Numbered from the stretch's first letter, positions 24,257-33,089 are shown. The stretch is DNA of 59,188 bases from Lentzea xinjiangensis (GCF_900110955.1 NZ_FOFR01000035.1:1-59188), one strand, 5' to 3'. Notes: generated by a model not told the origin, from the sequence alone. Numbers and translations: made by a program.

Positions 24257-26290
24257 TCAGCCGGGGTCGCGGTGGTGTTCGCCGGTCGTCTGCTCCGGGA
24301 TCACGTCGGCTGCGGCGCTGTGCTCGTGCCGGTCCAGCAACCGCCTGATGCGGACGGCCGACGGATCGGCGGGGTCGCGGTAACACGCCAGCGCGGACCG
24401 GTAGTGGTCGCGGGCCTCCTCGTCGTCCTCCGCGATCCCGGCCAGCACGACGAAGGCGTCCGCGCGGTGGAACGGTGAGGTGCGCAGATCGCGGATCGCC
24501 GAGTCGAGCAACGACCTGGCGCGGTCGAGCCGGCCCGCCCCGGCGCACGCGCGGGCGAGGAAGGTCCTGACCCTCGCCCGCTCGACCGGGTCCGCGAGCT
24601 GGGCCTCCGCCCGTTCCAGCTCCCCGATCGCCTCGGCGCACCGGCCCAGCTCGATCAGCGCCTCGCCGATGCGCCGGCGGGCCATCCCGGCACCGCGCTC
24701 ACGTCCGCGTTGGACCCGCACCTCCAGCACCTGCCGGTAGCAGCGGAGCGCGGCTTCCGGCTCACCGCGGCCGAGGTGCACCCGGCCGAGCATCGACAGC
24801 GCGGTCGTCTCGCTCACCGGATCGTCCAGCCCGGCCGCCAGGACGGCGTCCAGCACCGCGACGGCCTCGTCGTAGCGGTGCAGGTTGACGTACGCCATCG
24901 CGAGCCGGTTGCCCAGCCTGGCCGCGGCCAGGGGCTCACCGCACTCGTGAGCCGCGTTGATCGCGAGAACGTGCGTCTCGATCCAGTCCGAGTAGTAGTG
25001 GCGGTGCAGGAACAACGCCCACAACGGCTCGCACAGCTGCCAGACCAGTTCCGGCCAGCCGTGCCCGTGCGCGGAGTGCACCGCCGCGATGAGGTTCGGC
25101 CGTTCGAGCTCCAGCCACTCCAACGGCTCTCCGGCCATTGGACCGGTGTCCTGATAGCGGGGCCCGACGCGTTGATGACCCGGCTTCGCGGCCAGATCCG
25201 CGGACACGGCGGCGGCGACGTACCACTCGATCGCCCGCCTCAGTCCCTCTTCGCGGGTGGCGTCCGCTTTGCTCCGCGCGTGCGTCCGCAGCATGTCGTG
25301 GTAGCGGAAGCGGTCGTCGGCCAGCTCGCTCAGCAGGTTCTTCTCGACGAGGTCCTCCAGGGCCCCGCCCACCTCGTCCACCGGCTCACCCGCCACGGCG
25401 GCGGCGGCCTCCACGCCGAAGCTGGTGCCGGGCAGCCAGGCGCACAACCGGTACAGCCGCGCCTGCGGGTCCGGAAGGTCCACATAGGACAGGTCGAGCA
25501 CGCTCGCGACCGACGCGTCCGCGTCCAGCTCCGGCAGGCGTTCGGCGCGCAGCTCGCTCAGCTCACGCCCCAGCGACCGGCGCGGTCGCGCCGACAACCG
25601 GGCGCCCACCACCGCCAACGCGACCGGCAGCCCGCCGCACAACCGGGCGAGCTCCCCCGCCGCGTCCGGTTCCGCCCCCATCCGGTCGTCCTGGACGATG
25701 TTCTCGAGCAGCCTCACGGAGTCCACCAGCCCCAGCGGCTCCACCTCGACGAACCGCGCTCCGTCGGTGCCCAGCGGGCTCAGCCGCCACCGGCTCGTCA
25801 CCACTACGGTGCCCGACGCGGGCAGCAGCGGCCGGACCTGGGCGGACGACACGGCGTTGTCGAGCAGTACCGCGAAGGCGAGCCCGGCCGTGACGGACCG
25901 GAACATCGCTTGCCGCGCCGCCAACGACGCCGGGACGTCCTTCAACCCGAACGCGTGCAGGAACCACTCCAGCACGTCTTCCGGGGCGACCGGCCCGTCC
26001 GGCGCGTGCGCGCCCAGATCGACGTAGAGCTGCCCGCCGGGGAACCGGTCGCGCCGGTCGTGCAGCCACCGCAACGCGAGCGAGGTCTTGCCCACCCCGC
26101 CCGGCCCGCTGATCACCAGCAGCGGCCAGCCCTCCATCGCCGCCAGCTCGTCGCGCCTGCTGACGAAGCACCGCGGCGCGGGCGGTAGCTGGAACGGCAC
26201 CGGCGTCGGCTCGTCGTTGTGCAGGTGCACGACGCCGATCGACGACGCCTGCACCACCCGTCCCGCTCTGCCCGACATCACATTCCGCAC
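24257..26290 (-). CDS. NB-ARC / TPR NTPase with N-terminal amyloid-like signalling motif
   Basis: This 677-residue protein is an NLR-like STAND NTPase lacking a DNA-binding domain. After a start at GTG 26290 (GGGGAGG seven bases before it) residues 2-28 contain RNVMSGRAGRVVQASSIG and VVHLHND, a Gly/Val/Gln motif of the type found at the N-terminus of many actinobacterial NLR-like proteins and proposed to act as amyloid signalling sequence. NB-ARC follows (about 45-340; Walker A GPGGVGKTSLALRW, LLDNAVSSAQ, CGGLPVALAVVG, RYHDMLRTHA), then TPR repeats (about 400-640). Such proteins usually oligomerise on ligand binding and recruit an effector. Next to it lie a SUKH-like gene and CHAT and subtilisin proteases. 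Confidence 0.88.
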   Translation of the reverse strand: MRNVMSGRAGRVVQASSIGVVHLHNDEPTPVPFQLPPAPRCFVSRRDELAAMEGWPLLVISGPGGVGKTSLALRWLHDRRDRFPGGQLYVDLGAHAPDGPVAPEDVLEWFLHAFGLKDVPASLAARQAMFRSVTAGLAFAVLLDNAVSSAQVRPLLPASGTVVVTSRWRLSPLGTDGARFVEVEPLGLVDSVRLLENIVQDDRMGAEPDAAGELARLCGGLPVALAVVGARLSARPRRSLGRELSELRAERLPELDADASVASVLDLSYVDLPDPQARLYRLCAWLPGTSFGVEAAAAVAGEPVDEVGGALEDLVEKNLLSELADDRFRYHDMLRTHARSKADATREEGLRRAIEWYVAAAVSADLAAKPGHQRVGPRYQDTGPMAGEPLEWLELERPNLIAAVHSAHGHGWPELVWQLCEPLWALFLHRHYYSDWIETHVLAINAAHECGEPLAAARLGNRLAMAYVNLHRYDEAVAVLDAVLAAGLDDPVSETTALSMLGRVHLGRGEPEAALRCYRQVLEVRVQRGRERGAGMARRRIGEALIELGRCAEAIGELERAEAQLADPVERARVRTFLARACAGAGRLDRARSLLDSAIRDLRTSPFHRADAFVVLAGIAEDDEEARDHYRSALACYRDPADPSAVRIRRLLDRHEHSAAADVIPEQTTGEHHRDPG

Positions 26291-26440
26291 TGGTCCGCCT
26301 CCCCGCCTGACCACGCTAAAGCTTGGAGGCCTGCTGTTCAGCCATCACACGGGTGTCAGCCGGGTCATTTCGTCACGATGCCCGCCCACAGGCCTGCCCG
26401 GCCGTGACGCGCGCAGGACACCGGTCTGTACCGTGCGCTC

Positions 26441-26980
26441 GTGGAGATCACCGACGACCGCGCCTTCCCCGCCGCCCTGGCCGCGTTGAGCGGCATCGAG
26501 TTCCCCTGGCACCACGACGAGCAGGCCGACGAGGCGACGCCGACCAGCATCGACTACGAGCCCTACGACGAGTTCCAGTGCGCCGGGGAGACGGCGGAGT
26601 GGATCAGGGCCTGGACGGGCAACGAGGAGCTCGACGGCGCCGAGTTCCGGGTGTTCGGCCAGGACGGCACGGGTGGGCTGGCGGCGTTGTGGCTGGTGCG
26701 ACCGGGACCGTTGACCGCGCAGCCGGTGGTCTTCTTCGGGTCGGAGGGCGCGGTCGGCGTCGTCGCGACGAACCTGGCCGAGTTCCTGTGGCTGCTCGCG
26801 GGTGGCGTCGGGCCGCAGGAGGCCGTGGAGTTCGGGTCGGACAGCGGCGTGCCGCACGGAGAGCTGCGCGCGGTCGCCGAGAAGTACGCCGGCGAGCCGC
26901 GCACGCCCGCCGAGGTGCTGGCGGCGGCACGGGCCGAGTTCCCTGGCTTCGCCGAGGAGGTCGAGTCCTGGTGCCGTTGA
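26441..26980 (+). CDS. SMI1/KNR4 (SUKH)-like protein
   Basis: The 179-residue acidic protein has a central stretch FRVFGQDGTGGLAALWLV, then PVVFFGSEGAVGVVATNLAEFLWLLAGG, which resembles the SUKH (SMI1/KNR4) fold. That fold is common in immunity proteins that neutralise secreted toxins and in other regulatory proteins. It starts with GTG 26441 and has strong codon bias. It stands between the NB-ARC gene and the CHAT gene, on the opposite strand. A protective or adaptor role is inferred only from family and context. The assignment to SUKH is tentative. Confidence 0.68.
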   Translation: MEITDDRAFPAALAALSGIEFPWHHDEQADEATPTSIDYEPYDEFQCAGETAEWIRAWTGNEELDGAEFRVFGQDGTGGLAALWLVRPGPLTAQPVVFFGSEGAVGVVATNLAEFLWLLAGGVGPQEAVEFGSDSGVPHGELRAVAEKYAGEPRTPAEVLAAARAEFPGFAEEVESWCR

Positions 26981-27005
26981 GCGGCAGCGCGGATGCCGTC
27001 GTGCG

Positions 27006-27113
27006 TCAGACGCGGGGGAAGTAGGCGGCGACTTCGGCGATGGCGTTGAGCGTGTCGTCATCCTTGCGCGCTCGCAGTTGTGCCGGCGACGACCGCGCCC
27101 CCTCCCCCGGCAT
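27006..27113 (-). CDS. Possible 35-residue protein behind the CHAT gene
   Basis: An ATG at 27113, with GGGTGA nine bases before it, opens a 35-codon frame that begins MPGEGARSSPAQLRARK and ends NAIAEVAAYFPRV. The C-terminal half is more protein-like than random high-GC sequence. It starts 45 bases after the CHAT stop, in the same direction, so it could be the last gene of that operon or the remnant of a longer gene. No family is recognised. Confidence 0.3.
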   Translation of the reverse strand: MPGEGARSSPAQLRARKDDDTLNAIAEVAAYFPRV

Positions 27114-27158
27114 CGAAATGTCACCCGGACGTGTGGCTCGCCCGTGCAGCATCGCTGG

Positions 27159-29687
27159 TCAGGCGCCGACGCACACGAACCCGTTCGGCTGGTCCAGCTC
27201 CTCCTGCGCCTCGGCGAGCGCCCGCGCCGCCGGCAGCCCTGAACGCAACCGGCGGTGCACGGCGATCATCAGGTCCTTGGTCGCGGCGTCCGGGACCGGC
27301 ACGACGGACGCGATCAGCTGCGAGGCGCCGCGGTCGAGGAACGTCGCGGCGAGCCCGAGGAGCTCGTTGCCGGACACGACGACCGAGCGGCCGACGTCGC
27401 AGGCCGCCATGACCACGGTCTCCGGCACCTGGTCGAGGCGTTGCACGTCGTAGACCACCAGTGGGCCGTCGTGCAGGGACAGCGCGGAGAACAGCGGGTT
27501 GTCCGGGTTGAGCCGGCCGTGGGCCGCGAGGTGCACGGTGGTGGCCGTGGCGAGCGCTTTCAGGACGTCGTCCACGGTGGCGTCACGGGGGTTCGGCACG
27601 CGGTGGAGGTCGGCCACGGCCTGCGCCTCCTCCTCCGCGCCGGGCAGGCCGGGGCCGCTGGCCACGGCGAAGGTCCTCTCCCGTGGCGGGCGGGTGGCGG
27701 CGGCGTGCCACAGCGTCGCCGACGGTGAGACCACGACCGGTTTCCCGCGGCACGAGGGCAAGGTGGACCACGGGACGTCGTGCAGCACGCCGGTCGGCAC
27801 GACTACCAGCGGCCGGTCGCAGCGCGGCAGGAGCAGCTCGTCCAGTTCGCCCGCCGTGGTGCGCAGCAGGGCGCCGATCTCCGGGCGGGGCCGCTTCGCC
27901 AGGTGCCGCAACGCGAACGGTACGCGCGCCAGCAGGTCCGCCACCTCGCGGACCGGGGCCACCGGCCGCAGGTCCAGCCGGCCGTCGGTGAGGGTCAGCG
28001 CCAGCAACGCGCCGTCGAGCTCGATGAACTGGACCAGCACGCGGTCGCCGAGGTCCAGTTCGGACGCCCGGACGGGGTCGAGCACCCCGCCGGCGGAGCC
28101 GCGGAGCAGGCGGCTGCGGTTCCTGATCCGCCGCTCCAGCTCGACCTGGCGGTGCTCGAGCTTCGCGGCGGGCAGGTTCGCGAGCCTGGCCCGGTCGAGC
28201 TCGGCGACGGTCGAACGCAGCTGCGGCAGCAGCGCGGCGAGCTCGGGGTCGTCGGGCGGGCGGACCTCGTGGTGCCGCAGCCGGCTCGCCCGGCCGCGCT
28301 CCGCCCACTCGAAGACGTCGGCGGGTCTGCCGCCGGTCAGGGCCGTGCGCAGGCCCAGCGACGCCAGGTCGGCGCGGTGCCTGGCCGAGTGCGCGCGGAG
28401 ATCGCCCGCGCCCAGGGCGGCGTGGTGCTCGTCGAGGATCCGCAGGCCTCGTCTGGCCGCGGCGGCCGCGCGGCGCGGGTCGGCGCGTTCGAGCAGCAGC
28501 GCTTCCGCGTACCAGCCGCGGGCCCGCAGCGTGGCCGGGCCGCTCGACCGGGCACGGCCGGCGGCGGCCAGGTGCGCGCCGGCGCGGGCGGTCTGCCTGC
28601 GCCGCACGGCGAGGCGCGCCAGGTCCAGGTGCGCCTGCACGAGGGCGGACGGGCGGCCCCGCAACGCCGTGACCATGGCGTCGAGGTCGGGGTCGGTGAG
28701 GCGGCAGGGCCTTCCCGCGTTCACCGCGGCACGCAGCACCACGGCCTTCGCCAGCGCGGCGTGGTGCTGCCGGTCCTGCCTGCCGAACTGGGCGAGCGCG
28801 GCGCGGGCGTGCCGTCCGGCGGCGGCCCAGTCCTCGGCGTGCAGCGCGATGTCGGCCAGCAGGAGCCTGGCCTCGGCGACCGAGAGCCTGCGGCCGTCGC
28901 GGCGGAAGGCCGCCACGGCCTTCGAGGCGTGCTCGAAGGCCTCGCCGACCAGGCCGACGGACAGCAGCAGCTCCGCGCGGTCCCGCAGCACGGGCGCGAG
29001 CTGGCCGCCGTGCCGCCCGATGATCTCCTCCGCCCGGTCCAGGTGCGCCAGCGCGGCCGGGACGTCACCGCGCTGGCTCTCCACGAAGCCCAGGTTCTCG
29101 GCGATGATGCCGACCACGAGGTCGCGCCCCAGCTCACGAGCGAGGCGGTCGGCCTCCAGCAGGTCCCTGGTCGCCGTGGCGAAGTTGTGGCGCTCGGCCT
29201 GCAGGACGCCCCGGTTCATCAGGACCCGCTGCAACGCGAGCCGGTCGGTGCCGCGGCGCAGCGCCCGTTCGGCGGACCGGTAGTCGGCGAGCGCCTCGTC
29301 GCGCCGGCCCAGGTGGTAGAGGATCACGGCGCGCTGGGCCCGCGCGCGGGCGCCGAGAACACCGACCGCCAGGTCCACCTCGCGCAGGGCCGCCGCCGCG
29401 CGGCCCCGGTGCACCAACGCGAAGGCGAGCTTCATCCGGCTCTCGGCCGCCGCCTCGCCGACGCCCAGGCGGACCGCGCGGCGCAGGTGTGCGACGGCCT
29501 CGTCGACCTGGCCGCACTGGGCCAGCGCGTGCCCCCACGCCTGCTCGGCGAGTGCCTCGGCGGGCGCGTCGCCGCCGGAGCGGGCGTGCCGTGCCACGAC
29601 CGCGGCGGCCGGGATCGCCCTGGCCGGGTCGACGTCGGCGAGCCGCATCGCGTCCCGCGCCGCCTGTAACACCGATCCCGCGACCAT
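27159..29687 (-). CDS. TPR-CHAT caspase-like protease
   Basis: The 842-residue protein is made of many TPR-like helical repeats (about 1-480, Ala/Arg-rich) and a C-terminal CHAT peptidase domain (about 560-830). The catalytic dyad is His723 (VHLAAHGRL) and Cys763 (VMAACDVGRS), both present, and GNELLGLAATFLDRGA with ELDQPNGFVCVGA complete the domain. CHAT proteases are caspase/separase relatives; known members are switched on by partner proteins and act in abortive defence (for example TPR-CHAT bound to type III-E effectors). It is divergent from a subtilisin-like protease with only 93 bases between the starts, which suggests a protease pair or cascade. ATG 29687 is used; no clear ribosome site is seen. 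Confidence 0.9.
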   Translation of the reverse strand: MVAGSVLQAARDAMRLADVDPARAIPAAAVVARHARSGGDAPAEALAEQAWGHALAQCGQVDEAVAHLRRAVRLGVGEAAAESRMKLAFALVHRGRAAAALREVDLAVGVLGARARAQRAVILYHLGRRDEALADYRSAERALRRGTDRLALQRVLMNRGVLQAERHNFATATRDLLEADRLARELGRDLVVGIIAENLGFVESQRGDVPAALAHLDRAEEIIGRHGGQLAPVLRDRAELLLSVGLVGEAFEHASKAVAAFRRDGRRLSVAEARLLLADIALHAEDWAAAGRHARAALAQFGRQDRQHHAALAKAVVLRAAVNAGRPCRLTDPDLDAMVTALRGRPSALVQAHLDLARLAVRRRQTARAGAHLAAAGRARSSGPATLRARGWYAEALLLERADPRRAAAAARRGLRILDEHHAALGAGDLRAHSARHRADLASLGLRTALTGGRPADVFEWAERGRASRLRHHEVRPPDDPELAALLPQLRSTVAELDRARLANLPAAKLEHRQVELERRIRNRSRLLRGSAGGVLDPVRASELDLGDRVLVQFIELDGALLALTLTDGRLDLRPVAPVREVADLLARVPFALRHLAKRPRPEIGALLRTTAGELDELLLPRCDRPLVVVPTGVLHDVPWSTLPSCRGKPVVVSPSATLWHAAATRPPRERTFAVASGPGLPGAEEEAQAVADLHRVPNPRDATVDDVLKALATATTVHLAAHGRLNPDNPLFSALSLHDGPLVVYDVQRLDQVPETVVMAACDVGRSVVVSGNELLGLAATFLDRGASQLIASVVPVPDAATKDLMIAVHRRLRSGLPAARALAEAQEELDQPNGFVCVGA

Positions 29688-29780
29688 GATGACCAATGTG
29701 CACGGCGACGACGTCCGCGCCAAGTATCAACGCCGGGCGCCGCGGCATCGGTCCACTGGAGACCCGACCCGGAGGCTGAC

Positions 29781-30959
29781 ATGACCACAGACGACGAGCT
29801 CTACTGCCCCACCACTGCCGAGCACGGCAGTCTCGTCGTGGACAGCACGCAGATCGACGTCGTGGAGCAGGCGCTGGCCCAGCTCCAGATCACCGTCGTC
29901 AAGACCGACCCCGTTCCCGCGTTCGACCTCGCGCTGCTGACGCTCGCTCACAACGACATGAAGGGGACGCCGGTCGCCGACGTCGGCCCGGTGCTGGGCG
30001 AGCTGCGCGCCCGGTTCGCGGGGCGGTGTGGCGGCTGGACCCCGTTCCTGGGCAAGAACCGCAACATGGGGAGCCAGTTCGGCGCCTACCCGCAGACCCA
30101 GAGCATGGGCTACTGGGACCCGCAACGCGTCGCACAGGACGCCTCGCTGTTCACCGGTGACGCGGGCCGCGGGGTGCGCGTCGGACTGCTCGACACCAAG
30201 ATCTACGCCCATCCGCACCTCGAGGGCCACGACGTCCGCACACCGGACCACGAGAAGTTCACCGAGCCGGACGACGGGAAGCAGTTCACCGTCGAGGAGG
30301 GGCACGGCGTGTTCGCCGCCGGCCTCGTGCTGAGGCAGGCTCCGGGCGCCACGCTCGTCGCACGGCACGCGCTGGACGCCAGGGGCAAGGCCACCGCCTG
30401 GAACGTCGTCAAGAAGCTCGCCGAGTTCCTCGCCGACGAGGACCGCGTCAGCGTTCTCGTCCTGGCGAGCGGCTGCCGCACGCACGACGGTCAGGCGCCG
30501 CTGATCCTGCGCAGGGCGATCGAACGGCTCAGCCGGCACATCATGGTCGTCGCCGCGGCGGGCAACCACGGCGAAGTGGCCGGCATGTCACCGGACGTCC
30601 AGATCACCAGGAACTCGGCGACGTGGCCCGCCGCACTGCCGGGGGTCGTCGCGGTCGGCGTGGCCGGGGAGCTCTACAGCCCCGACCTGCCGTGGGTGAG
30701 CTGCACGATCGACGACAAGGACCCGGACGTCTTCGTCAGCACCTACCTCAAGGCGTGCGACGTCAAGCTGCACGAGGAGTTCCTGGAAGGCGACTACCCC
30801 GAGGGGTACGCGCGGTGGCGTGGCACGTCCTGCGCCGCGGCGGTCGTCGGCGGCCGGGTCGCGGCCAGGATGGCGGCCGGCGGGCGGACGGCCTCCGAAG
30901 CGCTCGCCGACCTGCGCGCCGCGGGCACGGTGGCGGACTTCACCTGGCAGCTCGCGTGA
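29781..30959 (+). CDS. Subtilisin-like (S8) protease, apparently cytoplasmic
   Basis: This 392-residue S8 protease has catalytic Asp138 (VGLLDTKI), His175 (EGHGVFAAGLVL), oxyanion Asn262 (AAAGNHGE) and Ser350 (RGTSCAAAVVGG). The first 125 residues contain no hydrophobic signal and include a short region (VVDSTQIDVVEQALAQLQITV) that could be a pro- or interaction domain. It should therefore act inside the cell. GGAGG lies before ATG 29781. It shares its upstream region with the TPR-CHAT gene. Its 3' end overlaps the GT87 gene by 20 bases. The likely roles are cleavage of a CHAT-activated target, activation of the CHAT protein, or being its substrate. Confidence 0.9.
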   Translation: MTTDDELYCPTTAEHGSLVVDSTQIDVVEQALAQLQITVVKTDPVPAFDLALLTLAHNDMKGTPVADVGPVLGELRARFAGRCGGWTPFLGKNRNMGSQFGAYPQTQSMGYWDPQRVAQDASLFTGDAGRGVRVGLLDTKIYAHPHLEGHDVRTPDHEKFTEPDDGKQFTVEEGHGVFAAGLVLRQAPGATLVARHALDARGKATAWNVVKKLAEFLADEDRVSVLVLASGCRTHDGQAPLILRRAIERLSRHIMVVAAAGNHGEVAGMSPDVQITRNSATWPAALPGVVAVGVAGELYSPDLPWVSCTIDDKDPDVFVSTYLKACDVKLHEEFLEGDYPEGYARWRGTSCAAAVVGGRVAARMAAGGRTASEALADLRAAGTVADFTWQLA

Positions 30960-32322
30960 CGACCCCCGGCCGCGAGACGCTCGCGAAGCGGCCCGGCCCG
31001 GCCACCCGGACCAGGCACCAGCCGAGGAACGCGAGGCCCAGCCACACGTAGCCGTTGCCGGCCAGGTGCTGCCACCAGGTCCACGCCAGCTCGCGGTCGC
31101 CCGCCGTCGGCAGCAGCCAGTGCGGGCCGACGGCGAACACCGCGGCCGCCGCGACCCGCACCCGGCCCCGCAGGAGCACCAGGGCGGGCGCGATCCACAC
31201 CCAGTGGTGCGACCACGACACCGGCGAGATCAGCAGCCCCGCCGCGGCGACCGCGACGAGAGCCGTGAGGTCGTCGCGCAGGCGCACGGCCAGGAAAGCC
31301 GTCACCGCCAGAACGAGCAGTGCCGAGACGAGCCACGCGGAGTCGGGCGCGCCGAGCCGGAACAGCAGGCCGCGCAACGACTGGTTGGCGCTGTAGGCGA
31401 GGCCGCCGACGCGGTGCGGGTCGAGCACCGCGTCGAACCAGAACTGCCGCGACTGGCCGGGAGCGAGGGCCCAGCCGGCCAGGCCGCACGCCGTGAACGA
31501 CGCCACGGCGGTCAGTGCGGGCCGCCACCGCCCGCGGCACAGGAAGAACAGCACGAACACCGCCGGGGTCAGCTTGATCGCGGCGGCGATCCCGACGAGC
31601 GTCCCCCGCGGCCACGGCGTGCGCGGCAGCAGGCAGTCGGCCGCGACCAGCCCGATCAGCACCATGTTGACCTGCCCGAGGTCCAGGCCTCCGCGCAGGG
31701 GTTCGAGCAGCAGGCACACCGCCGCCAGACCAGGTGCCGCCCGCGGGTCCGGCGCCGCCAGGTGGCAGGCGGCCGTGAAGAGCCCGATGCCGGCCGCGGT
31801 GAAGAGCACGGCGGCGAGCGGCACCGGCACCGCGGTCAGCGCGCTGAACAGGACTGCGGCGAACGGCGGGTAGGTGAACGGGAGCCCCTTGGGGGCGGTG
31901 AAGGCCGCGGTGTAGAGGTCGGCGCCGGACCACCACGCCTCGCCGCCCGCGAGGTAGACCCGCAGGTCCAGCACACCGGAACCGAAGCTGCGCACGAGGA
32001 CCCACAGGACCAGGGCGGCCGCGACGAGCGCCCAGATCCGCCGGAGCGTCACCACACCCGCTGTGCGAGCGGCCGCCACCGCGAGGGACCCTGTGGCATG
32101 AACAGCAAGGCGCGCAACAGTTCCACGGAGTCGCGCGGAGAAGAACCGTTGCGGTGGCAGAACCGCCGGCCCGGACGGGGCCGGCCCCCGCCGCCACTTC
32201 CGGGCCGTGTACCACGCACCCGCGCCCAGCGGGACGGCACCGGCCACCACGCCACCCGCGACGAGCGGGTCCGGCAGCACCCCCGGCACCGTCGCGAACG
32301 CCCACCACACCTCGTCCAGCAC
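30940..32322 (-). CDS. GT87 (DUF2029) polyprenyl-phosphate-dependent mannosyltransferase-like protein
   Basis: The 460-residue integral membrane protein has about ten helices and the GT87 landmarks: LDLRVYLAGGEAWWSGADLY with the catalytic-type Asp, LPFTYPPFAAVLFS, GQVNMVLIGLVAADCL and a late SWSHHWVWIAPALVLL. Enzymes of this family, such as mycobacterial PimE and related alpha-mannosyltransferases, use polyprenyl-phosphate-mannose outside the membrane for glycolipid or glycan assembly. GTG 32322, with GAAGGG nine bases upstream, includes an extra N-terminal helix and a basic segment; a start near 32062 would give the more usual family N-terminus. Confidence 0.85.
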   Translation of the reverse strand: MLDEVWWAFATVPGVLPDPLVAGGVVAGAVPLGAGAWYTARKWRRGPAPSGPAVLPPQRFFSARLRGTVARLAVHATGSLAVAAARTAGVVTLRRIWALVAAALVLWVLVRSFGSGVLDLRVYLAGGEAWWSGADLYTAAFTAPKGLPFTYPPFAAVLFSALTAVPVPLAAVLFTAAGIGLFTAACHLAAPDPRAAPGLAAVCLLLEPLRGGLDLGQVNMVLIGLVAADCLLPRTPWPRGTLVGIAAAIKLTPAVFVLFFLCRGRWRPALTAVASFTACGLAGWALAPGQSRQFWFDAVLDPHRVGGLAYSANQSLRGLLFRLGAPDSAWLVSALLVLAVTAFLAVRLRDDLTALVAVAAAGLLISPVSWSHHWVWIAPALVLLRGRVRVAAAAVFAVGPHWLLPTAGDRELAWTWWQHLAGNGYVWLGLAFLGWCLVRVAGPGRFASVSRPGVVTRAAR

Positions 32323-32335
32323 AGGTCAGAACCCT

Positions 32336-32364
32336 TCGTCCACACCGAAATCCGATGTGGACGA
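32336..32364. promoter_or_regulatory. Palindrome upstream of the GT87 gene
   Basis: TCGTCCACA and TGTGGACGA are perfect 9-base inverted arms around an 11-base spacer, beginning 14 bases before the GT87 start. It is a candidate operator or 5' hairpin; the binding protein is unknown. Confidence 0.45.
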
Positions 32365-32462
32365 GCCTCCTGCCGGACGGGGTGCCGCCGGATCGGCCCG
32401 AGGGTCCGAAGATCATGGCCGTGGGGACGGCCGGACGGCCGCAGGTGGCCGGGCGGCCATGG

Positions 32463-33089
32463 TCAGTCGGCCACCACGTGCGCGCGGAACGCCCACGCCA
32501 CGATCTCGACGCGGTTGCGCGCTCCCACTTTGGCCTGCACCGACGCGAGGTAGGCCTTGACCGACGACACCGAGACCCCCACCGCCGCGGCGATCTCGCC
32601 GTTGCTCAGCCCCCGCGACACGAGCCGCACGACGTCCAACTCGCGCGCGGTCAGCACGTCGGCGTCGGCGCGGGCGACCGGCGGCACCGAGCGCCGCAGG
32701 ACCCGCAGGACCACCTGGGGCGACACCAGGACGTCGCCGCGGGCCGCCGACCTGACCGCCTCGACCAGCAGGCCCGGGCTCGCGTCCTTCGTGAGGAACC
32801 CGCAGGCGCCGAGGTCCAGCGCCTCGTCCAGCACCTCGTCGCTGTCGAACGTCGTCACCACCACGACCCGCGTGTGCGGTGCGAGCTGCCGGGTGACCTC
32901 CAGGCCGTCGAGCCCCGGCATCCGCACGTCGACCAGGCACACCTGCGGGCGCAGCTCGCGGGCGCGCTCGACCGCGCTGAGCCCGTCGGCGACGTCGGCG
33001 ACCACGGTGACGTCCGGCTGCGCCTCCAGGATCAGCCGGAAGCCGGCGCGCACCATGTCCTGGTCCTCGGCGATGAGCACGGAGATCAC
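32463..33089 (-). CDS. NarL/LuxR-family response regulator
   Basis: The 208-residue protein has a receiver domain (about 1-120) with phospho-acceptor Asp54 (CLVDVRMPGLDG), Thr/Lys switch residues (VVTTFDS, LTKDAS) and a LuxR-type helix-turn-helix (about 145-205; LTARELDVVRLVSRGLSNGEI). GTG 33089 overlaps the kinase stop (GTGA). The kinase gene directly upstream is its cognate partner. Targets are unknown; the neighbouring GT87 gene is possible but unproven. Confidence 0.93.
   Translation of the reverse strand: MISVLIAEDQDMVRAGFRLILEAQPDVTVVADVADGLSAVERARELRPQVCLVDVRMPGLDGLEVTRQLAPHTRVVVVTTFDSDEVLDEALDLGACGFLTKDASPGLLVEAVRSAARGDVLVSPQVVLRVLRRSVPPVARADADVLTARELDVVRLVSRGLSNGEIAAAVGVSVSSVKAYLASVQAKVGARNRVEIVAWAFRAHVVAD

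Noticed and set aside
29600..29687. Amyloid-type motif at the CHAT N-terminus (MVAGSVLQAARDA)
   Set aside because: It has one VLQA match only, lacks the Gly/His spacing of the NB-ARC motif and is more likely the first TPR helix.
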